A stretch of 64,000 nucleotides of DNA from VAZQ01 sp963756715 (lineage in GTDB: Bacteria; Pseudomonadota; Alphaproteobacteria; Rhizobiales; Xanthobacteraceae), in the NCBI GenBank assembly GCA_963756715.1, contig CAVWOV010000001.1:8441-72440 (forward strand), read 5' to 3'. How positions within the stretch are numbered: position 1 is the stretch's first letter; each line of letters opens with the position of its first letter. Under the pieces are notes generated by a model. The model saw only the letters and a program-made list of their open reading frames with translations, had not been told where the DNA came from and made no database searches. Shown piece after piece: positions 48,071 through 56,340 of this stretch. A program made the position numbers and the translations under genes.

Positions 48071-49096
48071 ATGATGACGACGCGTCGAACGATCCTGCTG
48101 ACGCTGGCGGCCTGTTGGACCGCGTGCGCCTCGCTCGCTCATGCCCAGGAGGCCGAGAGAGCCTTCTATGCCGGCAAGACCGTGCGGATGATCGTGGGCT
48201 CCGGGACCGGCGGCGGCTACGACATCTTCTCGCGGATGATCGCGCCTTATCTGTCCAAGGTTTTGGGGACGACCGTGATCGTCGAGAACCAGCCGGGCGC
48301 CGGCGGGCTCATCGCGCTCAATCGCCTTTACGTCGCGCCGCCCGATGGCTTGCAAATCTCGCTCTCCAACGGCACCGGCGCGGCCTTCGCGCAACTCACC
48401 GGGCAACCGGGCGTGCGCTACGACCTCACCCGGTACAGCTATCTTGCCACCGTCGGCGCGCCGCCCGGACTCTGGCTGGTCGGCCCGGACTCTCCCATCC
48501 GGGAAGTGCAGCAGGCGATCGATGCCAAGATGAAATGGCGATGGGCCTCCTCGGGCGGCATGTCCGGGCTCGGCATCGGCGCCGCCTTCACGTGCGAGGC
48601 GCTCAAGCTCGATTGCCATGTGGTGCAGGGCTACAAGGGCAGCGCCGATGCCGGGCTTTCGGTCACCCGCGGCGAGATGGACGCGCTCTATGTGCCGGAA
48701 TCCTCCGCCAACAATTTCGTCAAGGCGAAGCAGAACTGGGCGCTGGCGACGGTCTCGCGCACCAAGTCGCGCTTCTTCCCGGACCGGCCGACCATCTTCG
48801 AAGCGGTCAAGATCGATCCCGACCGCATCTGGGTCATGGAATTCCTCGCCAATGTCGAAAAGCTCGGCCGCATCCTGATTGCGCCACCCGGCATTCCGCC
48901 GGCGCGGCTTGCCTTCCTGCAGGATGCGGTGAAGCAGACGCTGCACAATCCGCAGCTTATCGCCGACGGCGAGAGGGCCGAGCGGATCATCGAATATCTC
49001 GATCCCGCCAGCACCCTTCAGAATGCGGTTGCGGTCGTGGGCGCCGTCACGCCCGAGCAGAAGGCGCAGGTGCTGAGAATTCTGGCGTCGAAATAA
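48071..49096 (+). CDS. Tripartite tricarboxylate transporter (Bug) substrate-binding protein
   Basis: A 341-residue periplasmic receptor. Signal peptide RTILLTLAACWTACASLAHA; family motif FYAGKTVRMIVGSGTGGGYD and VIVENQPGAGGLIALNRLYV; RILIAPPGIPPARLAFLQDA near the end. Binds small carboxylates for TctAB-type carriers, which are not in this window. Start ATG 48071 (48074 equally possible). Confidence 0.92.
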   Translation: MMTTRRTILLTLAACWTACASLAHAQEAERAFYAGKTVRMIVGSGTGGGYDIFSRMIAPYLSKVLGTTVIVENQPGAGGLIALNRLYVAPPDGLQISLSNGTGAAFAQLTGQPGVRYDLTRYSYLATVGAPPGLWLVGPDSPIREVQQAIDAKMKWRWASSGGMSGLGIGAAFTCEALKLDCHVVQGYKGSADAGLSVTRGEMDALYVPESSANNFVKAKQNWALATVSRTKSRFFPDRPTIFEAVKIDPDRIWVMEFLANVEKLGRILIAPPGIPPARLAFLQDAVKQTLHNPQLIADGERAERIIEYLDPASTLQNAVAVVGAVTPEQKAQVLRILASK

Positions 49097-49175
49097 CCCT
49101 GCACTGCAGCGTGGCGCCCCGCATTGCGAAAAGTCCCCGCCGACGCCGATGGCGAGATCGGCTTCGCGGCGCTGT

Positions 49176-49646
49176 TCAGGCACTCTTCGGTTTGTTCCGA
49201 GCGCGGACGGGACGAGCGGCCGCCCGCTTCGACGCGTTCAGCGCCACGGCGGCGCGGACGAGTGCCTTCAACGCCTTTTCGTCGATCTTGTCGCCCTCAT
49301 GAAGATCGATGGCGCGCCGCACGTTGCCGTCGAGGCTGGCGTTGAACAAGCCGGAAGGATCGGCGAGCGCGGCGCCGTTGGCGAAGGTCAACTTGACGGC
49401 GGTCTTGTAAGTCTCGCCGGTGCAGATGATTCCGTCGCGCTCCCACACCGGCACGCCCAGCGGGTTCGACGGCTTTCTCCATTTCACCTCTTCGACCACG
49501 TCGGGGCAGGCCGCCTTGATCAGCGCGCGGACCCTGGCGAGCGTCTCGCCGCGCCAATCGCCCAGCTCCTTGATCCGTGCATCGATCAGCCGAGCCGGAG
49601 AGGCTGTTCCTTTTGCGTCTTTCGCGGCGCTCTTGTTCGTCGTCAT
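49176..49646 (-). CDS. DUF1801 (YdhG-like) protein, copy 1
   Basis: A 156-residue protein of the DUF1801 fold: ARVRALIKAACPDVVEEVKW, WERDGIICTGETYKTAVKLT, FNASLDGNVRRAIDLHEGDK. Function unknown. Basic low-complexity C-terminus (SKRAAARPVRARNKPKSA). Start ATG 49646. Confidence 0.82.
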   Translation of the reverse strand: MTTNKSAAKDAKGTASPARLIDARIKELGDWRGETLARVRALIKAACPDVVEEVKWRKPSNPLGVPVWERDGIICTGETYKTAVKLTFANGAALADPSGLFNASLDGNVRRAIDLHEGDKIDEKALKALVRAAVALNASKRAAARPVRARNKPKSA

Positions 49647-49751
49647 GGGGTCTCTTTCGTCACGGTGAACGCCCCTCCCCGGCCCTGAGTACAACCGGTC
49701 ATCGCCGATCGCCATCGCATTTTTCCATCCGTCGTCGCCGGATGGAAAAGC

Positions 49752-49816
49752 GTCATCCGGGGTTTACCCGCACCGGAGACGGCCCCTCGATTGCGCTGCT
49801 CTCGATCCGGCTACGC
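49752..49816. repeat. Dispersed palindromic repeat, partial copy C
   Basis: CATCCGGGGTTTACCCGCACC ending GATCCGGCTACGCG. It resembles the fuller copies at 50281 and 51182 and just overlaps the end of the second DUF1801 gene. Confidence 0.6.
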
Positions 49817-50207
49817 GCCGAGGCGTTGCCGGATGTCGTGGTAGGCGGCTGCGATCAAATCGCCCAAAGCCTCGGCGTCGAGTTCTTTGCCGGGGCGCAG
49901 CTTGACGTGACGCATGCGCTTGCCGGCGCCTTCGAGCAGGCCGGCGGGATCGGCGAGCATCGCGCCCTGGAAGAAGCCGACACTCGCATGCGCCTTGAAC
50001 GCGTTGACGTAGCCGAACGGCGCGTCCCCCACGCAGGCGACCGGACAGCCGTCGTGCAGCAGTTCGCGGACATCGTGCGCCGCAGCCGCGCATGCGCTCG
50101 AACCATGTCCGCGTCATCAATCGGAACGGATCGGCGAAGTCGGAGAACCAAGCCTCGATCCGCGGGTCGCGTCGGACTGCATTGTTGAACCGCAGCAGAT
50201 CGTTCAT
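49811..50207 (-). CDS. DUF1801 protein, copy 2 (frameshifted)
   Basis: A second DUF1801-type protein. Start ATG 50207 gives MNDLLRFNNAVRRDPRIEAW and WFERMRGCGA; after one extra base near 50088 the frame gives VRELLHDGCPVACVGDAPFG, VNAFKAHASVGFFQGAMLAD and GKRMRHVKLRPGKELDAEAL. Corrected length about 131 residues. Function unknown. Confidence 0.75.
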
Positions 50208-50280
50208 CTGATGAGGATGCCAGCTTGTCCGGCGTCCGTCGAGCAACGCCGAGAGCGTAGGGCGGGTAGCAAGCAGTCGG

Positions 50281-50361
50281 TAGCCCGGATGAAGCGGAAG
50301 CGAAATCCGGGGCTGCATCCCTGTGGGACCCCGGATTACGCTGCGCTCCATCCGGGTTACG
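50281..50361. repeat. Dispersed palindromic repeat, copy A
   Basis: TAGCCCGGATGAAGCGGAAG, then CGAAATCCGGGG, and the inverted half CCCCGGATTACGCTGCGCTC, then CATCCGGGTTA. It lies 72 bp upstream of the AbiU2-like gene. Confidence 0.85.
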
Positions 50362-50432
50362 TTTGCTTTGCCGTTGCAAAGCCACGCGGGCACCATAGGT
50401 AGCCGAAAGAATCGTCGCCACGTGAGCAGCCA

Positions 50433-51176
50433 ATGGAAATTATCAGCGCGCCTCCGCCTCTGAAGACTACCAATCCAGAGATTATTTCCTTGCGCGCGCA
50501 TGTGCAGGCGGCTCAGGACGAATTTGATTTGGCCGTCGTTTGTCATGAAGTGTGGAAACCGACCGCCTATGACAAAGACCTGCATCAGCGAATGGGTGTT
50601 TCCTACGCCACGAACGCATTCCGGGTCATAGTGACGGCTCTTCGACGCGAAATGTTGCTGGCACTGATGCGGCTCTGGGATAAAGGCAAACGGAATGTCC
50701 GACTACACGACATCGGCAGAAGGCTGAGTGACATTGACGGTCGCCTTGTCGACGCTCTGGCGGTCGATCGGGCGGCACGCTTCCATGATGTTCATATCGA
50801 AGCCGAGATGCGGGAGGATATGCGTCGGCAAGCAAAGGAGGTAACCGACTTAATCAAGGACAACTCTAAGGGTGGTCGGAATGAGACCATCATTGAAAAG
50901 CTGCGCACCGTGCGTCATGAGCGGCTCGCGCATCGTCAGATTGAACCTGCAGCGGCAACCGGACCCGGCCTCACCGACGACGAGATTAAATCTTTCTATC
51001 AGGACAACTCGAAGATAATCGGGATCTTGCTCAGTCTGGTTTCGGGCATTGGCTATGACCCGGAGCAAACCGGCGAAGTGTTCCGGCACCATGCCTCGTT
51101 CTTTTGGGCTGCGGTGCGCGGGGAGAGGACCGAAGGGCACCCTAATTGTGAACCGCCGAACACCGCTTCTTCGTGA
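50433..51176 (+). CDS. HEPN/AbiU2-like hypothetical protein
   Basis: A 247-residue, mainly helical protein resembling the HEPN_AbiU2 group. ATNAFRVIVTALRREMLLAL, LMRLWDKGKRNVRLHDIGRR, and a HEPN-type R-x5-H motif in TVRHERLAHRQI, which in HEPN RNases is catalytic. AbiU2 proteins are linked with phage abortive infection (family knowledge); activity here is inference. GC content is visibly below that of the core genes. Palindromic repeats of one family flank it on both sides. Confidence 0.65.
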   Translation: MEIISAPPPLKTTNPEIISLRAHVQAAQDEFDLAVVCHEVWKPTAYDKDLHQRMGVSYATNAFRVIVTALRREMLLALMRLWDKGKRNVRLHDIGRRLSDIDGRLVDALAVDRAARFHDVHIEAEMREDMRRQAKEVTDLIKDNSKGGRNETIIEKLRTVRHERLAHRQIEPAAATGPGLTDDEIKSFYQDNSKIIGILLSLVSGIGYDPEQTGEVFRHHASFFWAAVRGERTEGHPNCEPPNTASS

Positions 51177-51181
51177 AGTAA

Positions 51182-51264
51182 GTAGCCCGGATCGAGTGAA
51201 GCGAAATCCGGGACTTACCCGCGCCGGAGGACGAAGCCAGATTGCGTTGCGCCATCCGGGCTAC
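51182..51264. repeat. Dispersed palindromic repeat, copy B
   Basis: GTAGCCCGGATCGAGTGAAG, then CGAAATCCGGGA ... CATCCGGGCTACG. Same family as 50281-50361; together they bracket the AbiU2-like gene. Confidence 0.85.
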
Positions 51265-51318
51265 GCTTGCTGGTCGTGTATATATTGCCTGTGGGGATGG
51301 CCATAAGGGTGCTCACAA

Positions 51319-51909
51319 ATGCAAGTCAATGTTCGAGAGATCAAAGGGAATTGGGATGGTGGGTATGTTCTCGACAAACACACACTCTCCAGCACATTCA
51401 TCGGATACAATGAACACGGCCACGCGCAATTCGATACAAAGAGGTCTGAGGCTGGCGAATCACTGTTCCAACTAAAGTATCGAAATGGCAAAGATCAGGC
51501 CGCGCTGCTGGCACAGCAAGTTGCTACAAGTATTGTGCCAATGTTCGAGAAACTTGAATTGATTATTCCGATGCCGGCATCGACCGTTCGCGCTTGGCAA
51601 CCGGTTGATGAAGTCGCTAAAGAGTTAGGCAAGCTGATCGGCATACCGGTCATTGAGGGAGCCTTGGTTAAGCTGCCTCAGGAGGTTCAGGGACTACAGC
51701 TTAAAAACTTGACCACAAAAGAAGAGAAGCTTGCTGCGCTTGCAGGGCGGTTCGCCGTGAAGGACGTGATAACGAACGAAGGACATTGGAATGCCCTATT
51801 ATTTGATGATCTGTTCGATACCGGCGCGACGATGGAGGCGGCGACAACACTGCTGAGGACATACCCGAAGCTCAATAAGATATTTGTTGCAGCCCTGACT
51901 TGGAGTTGA
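51319..51909 (+). CDS. ComF-like phosphoribosyltransferase
   Basis: A 196-residue PRTase fold protein. The PRPP-binding motif is ALLFDDLFDTGATMEAATTL (DD..DTGAT), with upstream LFQLKYRNGKDQAALLAQQV and LIIPMPASTVRAWQPV typical of the ComF branch. It lacks the zinc-finger N-terminus of ComF. Markedly lower GC than the core genome. The stop lies just before the SLOG-like ATG at 51912, so the two form one unit. Likely acts on PRPP/nucleobase or nucleotide chemistry (inference). Confidence 0.75.
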   Translation: MQVNVREIKGNWDGGYVLDKHTLSSTFIGYNEHGHAQFDTKRSEAGESLFQLKYRNGKDQAALLAQQVATSIVPMFEKLELIIPMPASTVRAWQPVDEVAKELGKLIGIPVIEGALVKLPQEVQGLQLKNLTTKEEKLAALAGRFAVKDVITNEGHWNALLFDDLFDTGATMEAATTLLRTYPKLNKIFVAALTWS

Positions 51910-51911
51910 AG

Positions 51912-52472
51912 ATGATGACGACGGTGTTTGTCGCCGGTTCGATGAACATAAAGCGTCTCAATCGGCAATTTGTTGATCGTGTCGCGAAGATTGTCGCGTC
52001 TGAATTCGACATCGTTGTGGGTGACGCTGATGGCTCGGATACGTCGATCCAAGAAACGCTCGTTGAAATGAGAGCCGAGAAAGTGACCGTATATTGTAGC
52101 GGATCAGAGCCGCGCAACAACGTCGGCGGCTGGAAGGTGCACAATGTTTTCCCTGATGCTCCCGAAGGCACACGCGCCTATTTCACTGCGAAGGATATCG
52201 AAATGGCAAAGATCGCGGACTTCGGATTGATGATGTGGGATGCAAAGAGCACAGGGACCCTCAGCAATGTTATTGAGCTTCTGCGACGCGGTAAGAAATC
52301 GGTTGTTTTTGTGAACAAACACAATGAATTCATCACTGTCTCAACACCGATTGGTCTCAACGATCTTGTTGATACAATGTCAGAAGGCGCGAGGGCGAAG
52401 GCCGATAGCAAGATCGGTCTTGCATCCACTCTCGCTGGCTTCGCGAGGCAGCAGTTCCCGCTGCCGCTCTGA
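51912..52472 (+). CDS. SLOG-like nucleotide-binding Rossmann protein
   Basis: A 186-residue protein resembling the SLOG (SMF/DprA-LOG) superfamily: TTVFVAGSMNIKRLN at the N-terminus, IVVGDADGSDTSIQETLVEM, and DAKSTGTLSNVIELLRRGKK. SLOG proteins bind or cleave nucleotides and occur in many conflict systems (family knowledge). Start ATG 51912 follows GGAG by six bases; the in-frame TTG at 51900 is inside the upstream gene. AT-richer than neighbours. Exact subfamily not identified. Confidence 0.7.
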   Translation: MMTTVFVAGSMNIKRLNRQFVDRVAKIVASEFDIVVGDADGSDTSIQETLVEMRAEKVTVYCSGSEPRNNVGGWKVHNVFPDAPEGTRAYFTAKDIEMAKIADFGLMMWDAKSTGTLSNVIELLRRGKKSVVFVNKHNEFITVSTPIGLNDLVDTMSEGARAKADSKIGLASTLAGFARQQFPLPL

Positions 52473-52480
52473 CCGGCCCA

Positions 52481-52546
52481 GTAACCCACCACTTCGCTTG
52501 TGGCAAACTCGGCCGGTGGGTTACGCGCCTTCGGCGCTAACCCACC
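52481..52546. repeat. Nested inverted repeat downstream of the SLOG-like gene
   Basis: GTAACCCACC (52481-52490) pairs with GGTGGGTTAC (52515-52524), which can alternatively pair with the following TAACCCACC in the hairpin GGTGGGTTACGCGCC-TTC-GGCGCTAACCCACC (written in parts). Mutually exclusive hairpins; may be a terminator or a dispersed repeat. Confidence 0.7.
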
Positions 52547-52593
52547 CTTGTAATAGCGAAACCGCTTATCGTCCGGTCGTTCCGAAAGGAATG

Positions 52594-52623
52594 CTCTGCC
52601 GCGGATGACTGTCCGCGGCAGAG
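52594..52623 (+). other. 12-bp perfect hairpin in the left non-coding end of the IS110 element
   Basis: CTCTGCCGCGGA (52594-52605), six-base loop, TCCGCGGCAGAG (52612-52623). It lies 135 bp upstream of the transposase start, in the region where IS110-group elements encode the bridge RNA. Whether it is part of that RNA or a terminator is not resolved. Confidence 0.5.
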
Positions 52624-52757
52624 CGGCTGGCGATCGGATCGAACCCACCCTGAGCAGTTGTGGCTGCCCCGTAGCGTGATCGTCGTCAGCGCCTTCATCG
52701 GACCCGGATGGTTGCCGGAACAACCTGGTTCGCTTCACAAGGCAGGGGTCGACGAAG

Positions 52758-53711
52758 ATGACGGAGATTAGCATGGTGGTGGCCGGTATCGATACGGCCA
52801 AGGACAAGCTCGACGTCGCAGTCCATGGTCGGGCCGAAAGCTGGCAGGTGGAGAATACGCTGCGTGGCTGGAGATGTTTGCGTTCGGAACTGACCAAGAT
52901 CGGCGTGTCGCGGGTCGGAATCGAGGCGAGCGGCGGCTATGAGCGTGGTGTGGTCAAGCACTTGCGAGGCCAAGGCTTCGTCGTCCTGGTGCTGCAGCCG
53001 ATCCAGGTTCGCGCCTATGCGCGCTTGCACCTGCGCCGTGCCAAGAACGATGCCCTCGATGCGGTTCTCATCGCAGCCTGCGCGGCCGCGATCGAAGCCC
53101 CAAGGATCGAGCCGGATGCACGGCTGATCGCGCTTGCCGACCATCTGACCTTTGTGGAGCAGATCGAGGAGGACATCGCGCGTCTCAAGACCCGGCTCGA
53201 GCATATCCACGACGTTCGCATCCGGAAGATCGTCATTGCCGATATCGCTCGCCTGAAGGCGCGGCGGATCGCGGAACTGCTCAGGATCGCTGGAAGGCTG
53301 CGTAACCATGACGATCTCGCCCAGCGGCTCGATCTCGTACTCAGCGTTCCCGGCATCGGCGAACGGACCGCGCTCGCGCTGGTGATCCGAATGCCCGAGC
53401 TCGGCCGCATCAGTCGCGAGCAGGCGGCAGCTCTCGCAGGGCTCGCGCCCTTCGACGACGACAGTGGAAAGCACAAAGGCCAGCGTCATATCGCCGGCGG
53501 CCGCGGGCGCCTGCGGCGCTCCCTCTACGCCGCAGCGCTCCCGGCCGCCTTCCGCTGGAACAAGGCTCTGATCGATCTCTATGCCCGGCTCATCGCAAGC
53601 GGAAAGGCTCACAACGTGGCTCTCGTCGCCTGCGCCAGGAAGCTTCTGATCTACGCCAACACCGTCGTCGCGCGCGGCACACCATGGGTCAATAAATCCG
53701 CCGCGATTTAA
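52758..53711 (+). mobile_element. IS110 family transposase (recombinase) gene
   Basis: A 317-residue IS110-type DEDD recombinase. RuvC-like acidic motifs: VAGIDTAKDKLDVAVHG (D), VGIEASGGYERGVVKHL (E), AKNDALDAVLIAACA (D..D). C-terminal transposase_20 domain: LDLVLSVPGIGERTALALVI, QAAALAGLAPFDDDSGKHKG, GGRGRLRRSLYAAAL. Intact and probably active. The long non-coding stretch upstream (52473-52757) and short one downstream (28 bp) fit IS110 group organisation. Element ends cannot be fixed because IS110 lacks clear terminal inverted repeats. Confidence 0.93.
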
Positions 53712-53739
53712 TGGTTGCTACGGGCCAAATCATCCCGCT

Positions 53740-54285
53740 CTAAATCTTCACCCAGCCGGCCGGCGGCATCCTGCCGGGATGCACGGCGCCGCAGTTCTTG
53801 CAGGTGCGCGCATCGGTGTCGGCGTAGAACGCCTCGTAGAGCGGCGGCAGGTCCTTCACCAGGTGCTGCACCTTGACCTCGATGCGGTGAATGAGATTGC
53901 CGCATTCGAAGCAATACCAGTTGAAGGCATCGAGCGCGTGCGGGCGCGCCGCCTCGACCACCAGGCCGACCGAGCCGTCCTGCGGCCGCTGCGGCGAGTG
54001 CGGCACGTGCGGCGGCAGCAGGAACACTTCGCCCTCGCGGATCGGCACGTCGTAGAACTTGCCGTCGTCCACCACCTTGAGCACCATGTCGCCCTTGAGC
54101 TGGTAGAAGAACTCCTCGACCGGATCGTCGTGATAGTCGGTGCGGGCGTTCGGCCCGCCCACCACCTGCACGGTCATCTCGCCGTCCTCGAACACCTTCT
54201 TGTTGCTGACCGGCGGCTTGAGCAGGTGCTGGTTCTCGGCGATCCATTTCTGGAAGTTGAAGGCGTGCAGCCGTCCGGTGGTCAT
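53740..54285 (-). CDS. nbaC: 3-hydroxyanthranilate 3,4-dioxygenase
   Basis: Fe(II) cupin that opens 3-hydroxyanthranilate in tryptophan/2-nitrobenzoate catabolism or quinolinate synthesis. 181 residues: AENQHLLKPPVSNKKVF, ARTDYHDDPVEEFFYQLKGD (cupin His/Glu ligands), REGEVFLLPPHVPHSPQRPQ and the rubredoxin-like C-terminal cysteine pairs CFECGN and CKNCG. Start ATG 54285. Followed upstream by a DHDPS-family lyase, not the usual aminomuconate genes. Confidence 0.95.
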   Translation of the reverse strand: MTTGRLHAFNFQKWIAENQHLLKPPVSNKKVFEDGEMTVQVVGGPNARTDYHDDPVEEFFYQLKGDMVLKVVDDGKFYDVPIREGEVFLLPPHVPHSPQRPQDGSVGLVVEAARPHALDAFNWYCFECGNLIHRIEVKVQHLVKDLPPLYEAFYADTDARTCKNCGAVHPGRMPPAGWVKI

Positions 54286-54329
54286 GGTCTTCTCCTCGAA
54301 CTCGTCGTGTCCCGGACGGACACGACAGT

Positions 54330-55306
54330 CTACGCCGCCGTCGACTGCACGCGGTCGAGTTTCAGTCCGCAGCTCTCGAGCGCGCGCCGCGTCGCCTCCT
54401 TCTCGGCCTCGGTCAGCGCCAGCATCGGCCGGCGCACCGCGCCGCCCGCCTGGCCGAGCAGCTCCTGCCAGTATTTCGAATGGGCGTGGAATTTCTCCGG
54501 CGGGCGCGTGCGGCGGAATGCCTCGCGCACCGGATTGAGGCTGTCGCGCACCGCCTTGGCGCGGGCGACCTCGCCGCGGAACGCCAGGTCGGTGTATTCG
54601 CGCATGCGGCGGTCGATCTTCGTCTGCAGCGTGTAGGGCGGCGACGAGCAGAGATAGAGCTGCCAGCCGAGCTCGACGATGTTGTCGAACCACTCGTCCT
54701 CCGACGCGGTGCTCACCAGGATCTTGTCGCCGGCGAGCCTGCGTGAGCCGCGCATACATCTCGCGCGGGCACGCTGTATTTGATCGCCACCACGTTGGGC
54801 AGTTCGGCGATCCGCGCGCACAGCTCCGGGCTCATCAGGTAGCCGGAGTCCGGATGGCTCCAGAGCGCGATGCCGATGCCGACCTGCTCGCTGATGTAGC
54901 GGTAGTATTCGTAGAGCGTCTCGTCCTGCTTGTGCAGGAAGTGCAGCACCGGCGCGTGCACCACGATGTAGTCCGAGCCGATCGCCTCGGCATGGCGGGC
55001 GAGGTCGAGCACGACGTCGAGGTTCTGGTCGGAGCACGACATGATGGTCCGGCTGCCGCCGATCTCCTCGACCGCGGTGTCGAACAGCCGTTTCCGTTCG
55101 GCGACCGACATGGCGTAGAACTCGCCCTGTTTGCCGCCGACAAACACGCCGTCGACGCCGAGGTCGGCGACCCAGTGGCGGAGATTGCGGCGGAAGCCGG
55201 CCTCGTCGATCGCGAGATCGGGCGGAAACGGCGTCTGGGCGGCCGCCCAGATGCCGCGGAAGTGCTCGCGGGCGTAGGCCTTGGCGTCGCGTCGGGTGTA
55301 GTCCAT
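54330..55306 (-). CDS. Dihydrodipicolinate synthase/N-acetylneuraminate lyase family protein (frameshifted)
   Basis: Class I Schiff-base aldolase family. FRGIWAAAQTPFPPDLAIDE, GVDGVFVGGKQGEFYAMSVA (GGKQGE substrate loop), HKQDETLYEYYRYISEQVGI and the Schiff-base lysine in NVVAIKYSV. Two extra bases close together (54735-54775) shift to MYARLT and then GDKILVSTASEDEWFDNIVE, ending LKLDRVQSTAA. Corrected length about 324 residues. Reaction unknown; neighbours suggest aromatic or keto-acid catabolism. Confidence 0.88.
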
Positions 55307-55317
55307 GGCGGGCGTAC

Positions 55318-56340
55318 CTATTTGATCAGGTTGGCGATTTTGTCCACGATCGGCTTCGGCGTGGCGTAGATTTTGGCCACCAGTGCGGCGAGATGCGCGC
55401 CGTCCTCGGGCTCGATATCGAGCTTCGATTTGCGCGCTTCCGCGGCGAATTTAGCGTCTTTCATCGTGGCGTTGAAGGCATTGCGCAGCATTTCCAATCG
55501 GTTGGCCGGTAAATCCGGCGGCGCCACGAACGGCCGGCCGATGCCCTGCCCGGCATAGAGATATTCGATCATCTGCCGCTGCTCGCTGGTGCGGGCGAGA
55601 TCGGGCACGAACGGCACGTCTTTGAGGTCGGGGTTGGGCTGCGCGCCGCCCTGGAACAGGACTTTGACCTTGCCGCCCGGAATCCAGTCAGGACGGCGGT
55701 TCATGACGCTGTCGAGGCTCTCGCAGATGCCCTCGACCTCGCCGCGCTCCATCGCCAGGAATACGTCGGCGGACGATGGGAATCCGCTGACCAGCTTGAA
55801 CTTCATCCCGAGCAGGTCGCTGAGCACCTTGGGATAAGAGCGCGTGCCGGTGCCCGGTCCGGTGTCGCCCAGGATCAACTGCTGCTGATAGAGATCCTGC
55901 AGCGTCTTCACCTTCGCGGTGTGAAACGCGATGCAGACGTTGGTCTCCTTGGTCGGCGTTCCGATCCACGACAGCCGCGTCGCATCGAAGCGCGCGCCGG
56001 GCGCTCCGCTGAGCGGGCCGAGCGCGGCGTCGCGCGCGATGATGCCGAGCGCCGTGCCGTCCTTCGGCGCGACGTTGTAGAGGAAGTTGGTTGCCGTATA
56101 GCTGCCGGCGCCGGGCATGTTCTGCGGCACGACATTCGGGCTGCCCGGCAGATGCCGGCCGATGTGCCGCGCGACCGTGCGGCCCCAGAGGTCATAGCCG
56201 CCGCCCGGCCCAAAGCCGATGATCATCTGCACCGTCTTGCCGGCAAGTGTATCGCCTTGCGCTAGCGCCGGTGCGGCGTTGGCCGCGGCGAGCAACGCAA
56301 CTGCCGTCACGGAGAAAAACCGAAAGGATGTATCGCGCAT
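55318..56340 (-). CDS. Bug-type periplasmic tricarboxylate receptor
   Basis: A 340-residue solute-binding protein: signal peptide FFSVTAVALLAAANAAPALA, then LAGKTVQMIIGFGPGGGYDL and PGSPNVVPQNMPGAGSYTAT, KFKLVSGFPSSADVFLAMER, and DLPANRLEMLRNAFNATMKD. Start ATG 56340 (MRDTSFRF). Orientation and spacing (11 bp to the lyase) indicate an operon with the lyase and nbaC. Confidence 0.93.
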   Translation of the reverse strand: MRDTSFRFFSVTAVALLAAANAAPALAQGDTLAGKTVQMIIGFGPGGGYDLWGRTVARHIGRHLPGSPNVVPQNMPGAGSYTATNFLYNVAPKDGTALGIIARDAALGPLSGAPGARFDATRLSWIGTPTKETNVCIAFHTAKVKTLQDLYQQQLILGDTGPGTGTRSYPKVLSDLLGMKFKLVSGFPSSADVFLAMERGEVEGICESLDSVMNRRPDWIPGGKVKVLFQGGAQPNPDLKDVPFVPDLARTSEQRQMIEYLYAGQGIGRPFVAPPDLPANRLEMLRNAFNATMKDAKFAAEARKSKLDIEPEDGAHLAALVAKIYATPKPIVDKIANLIK

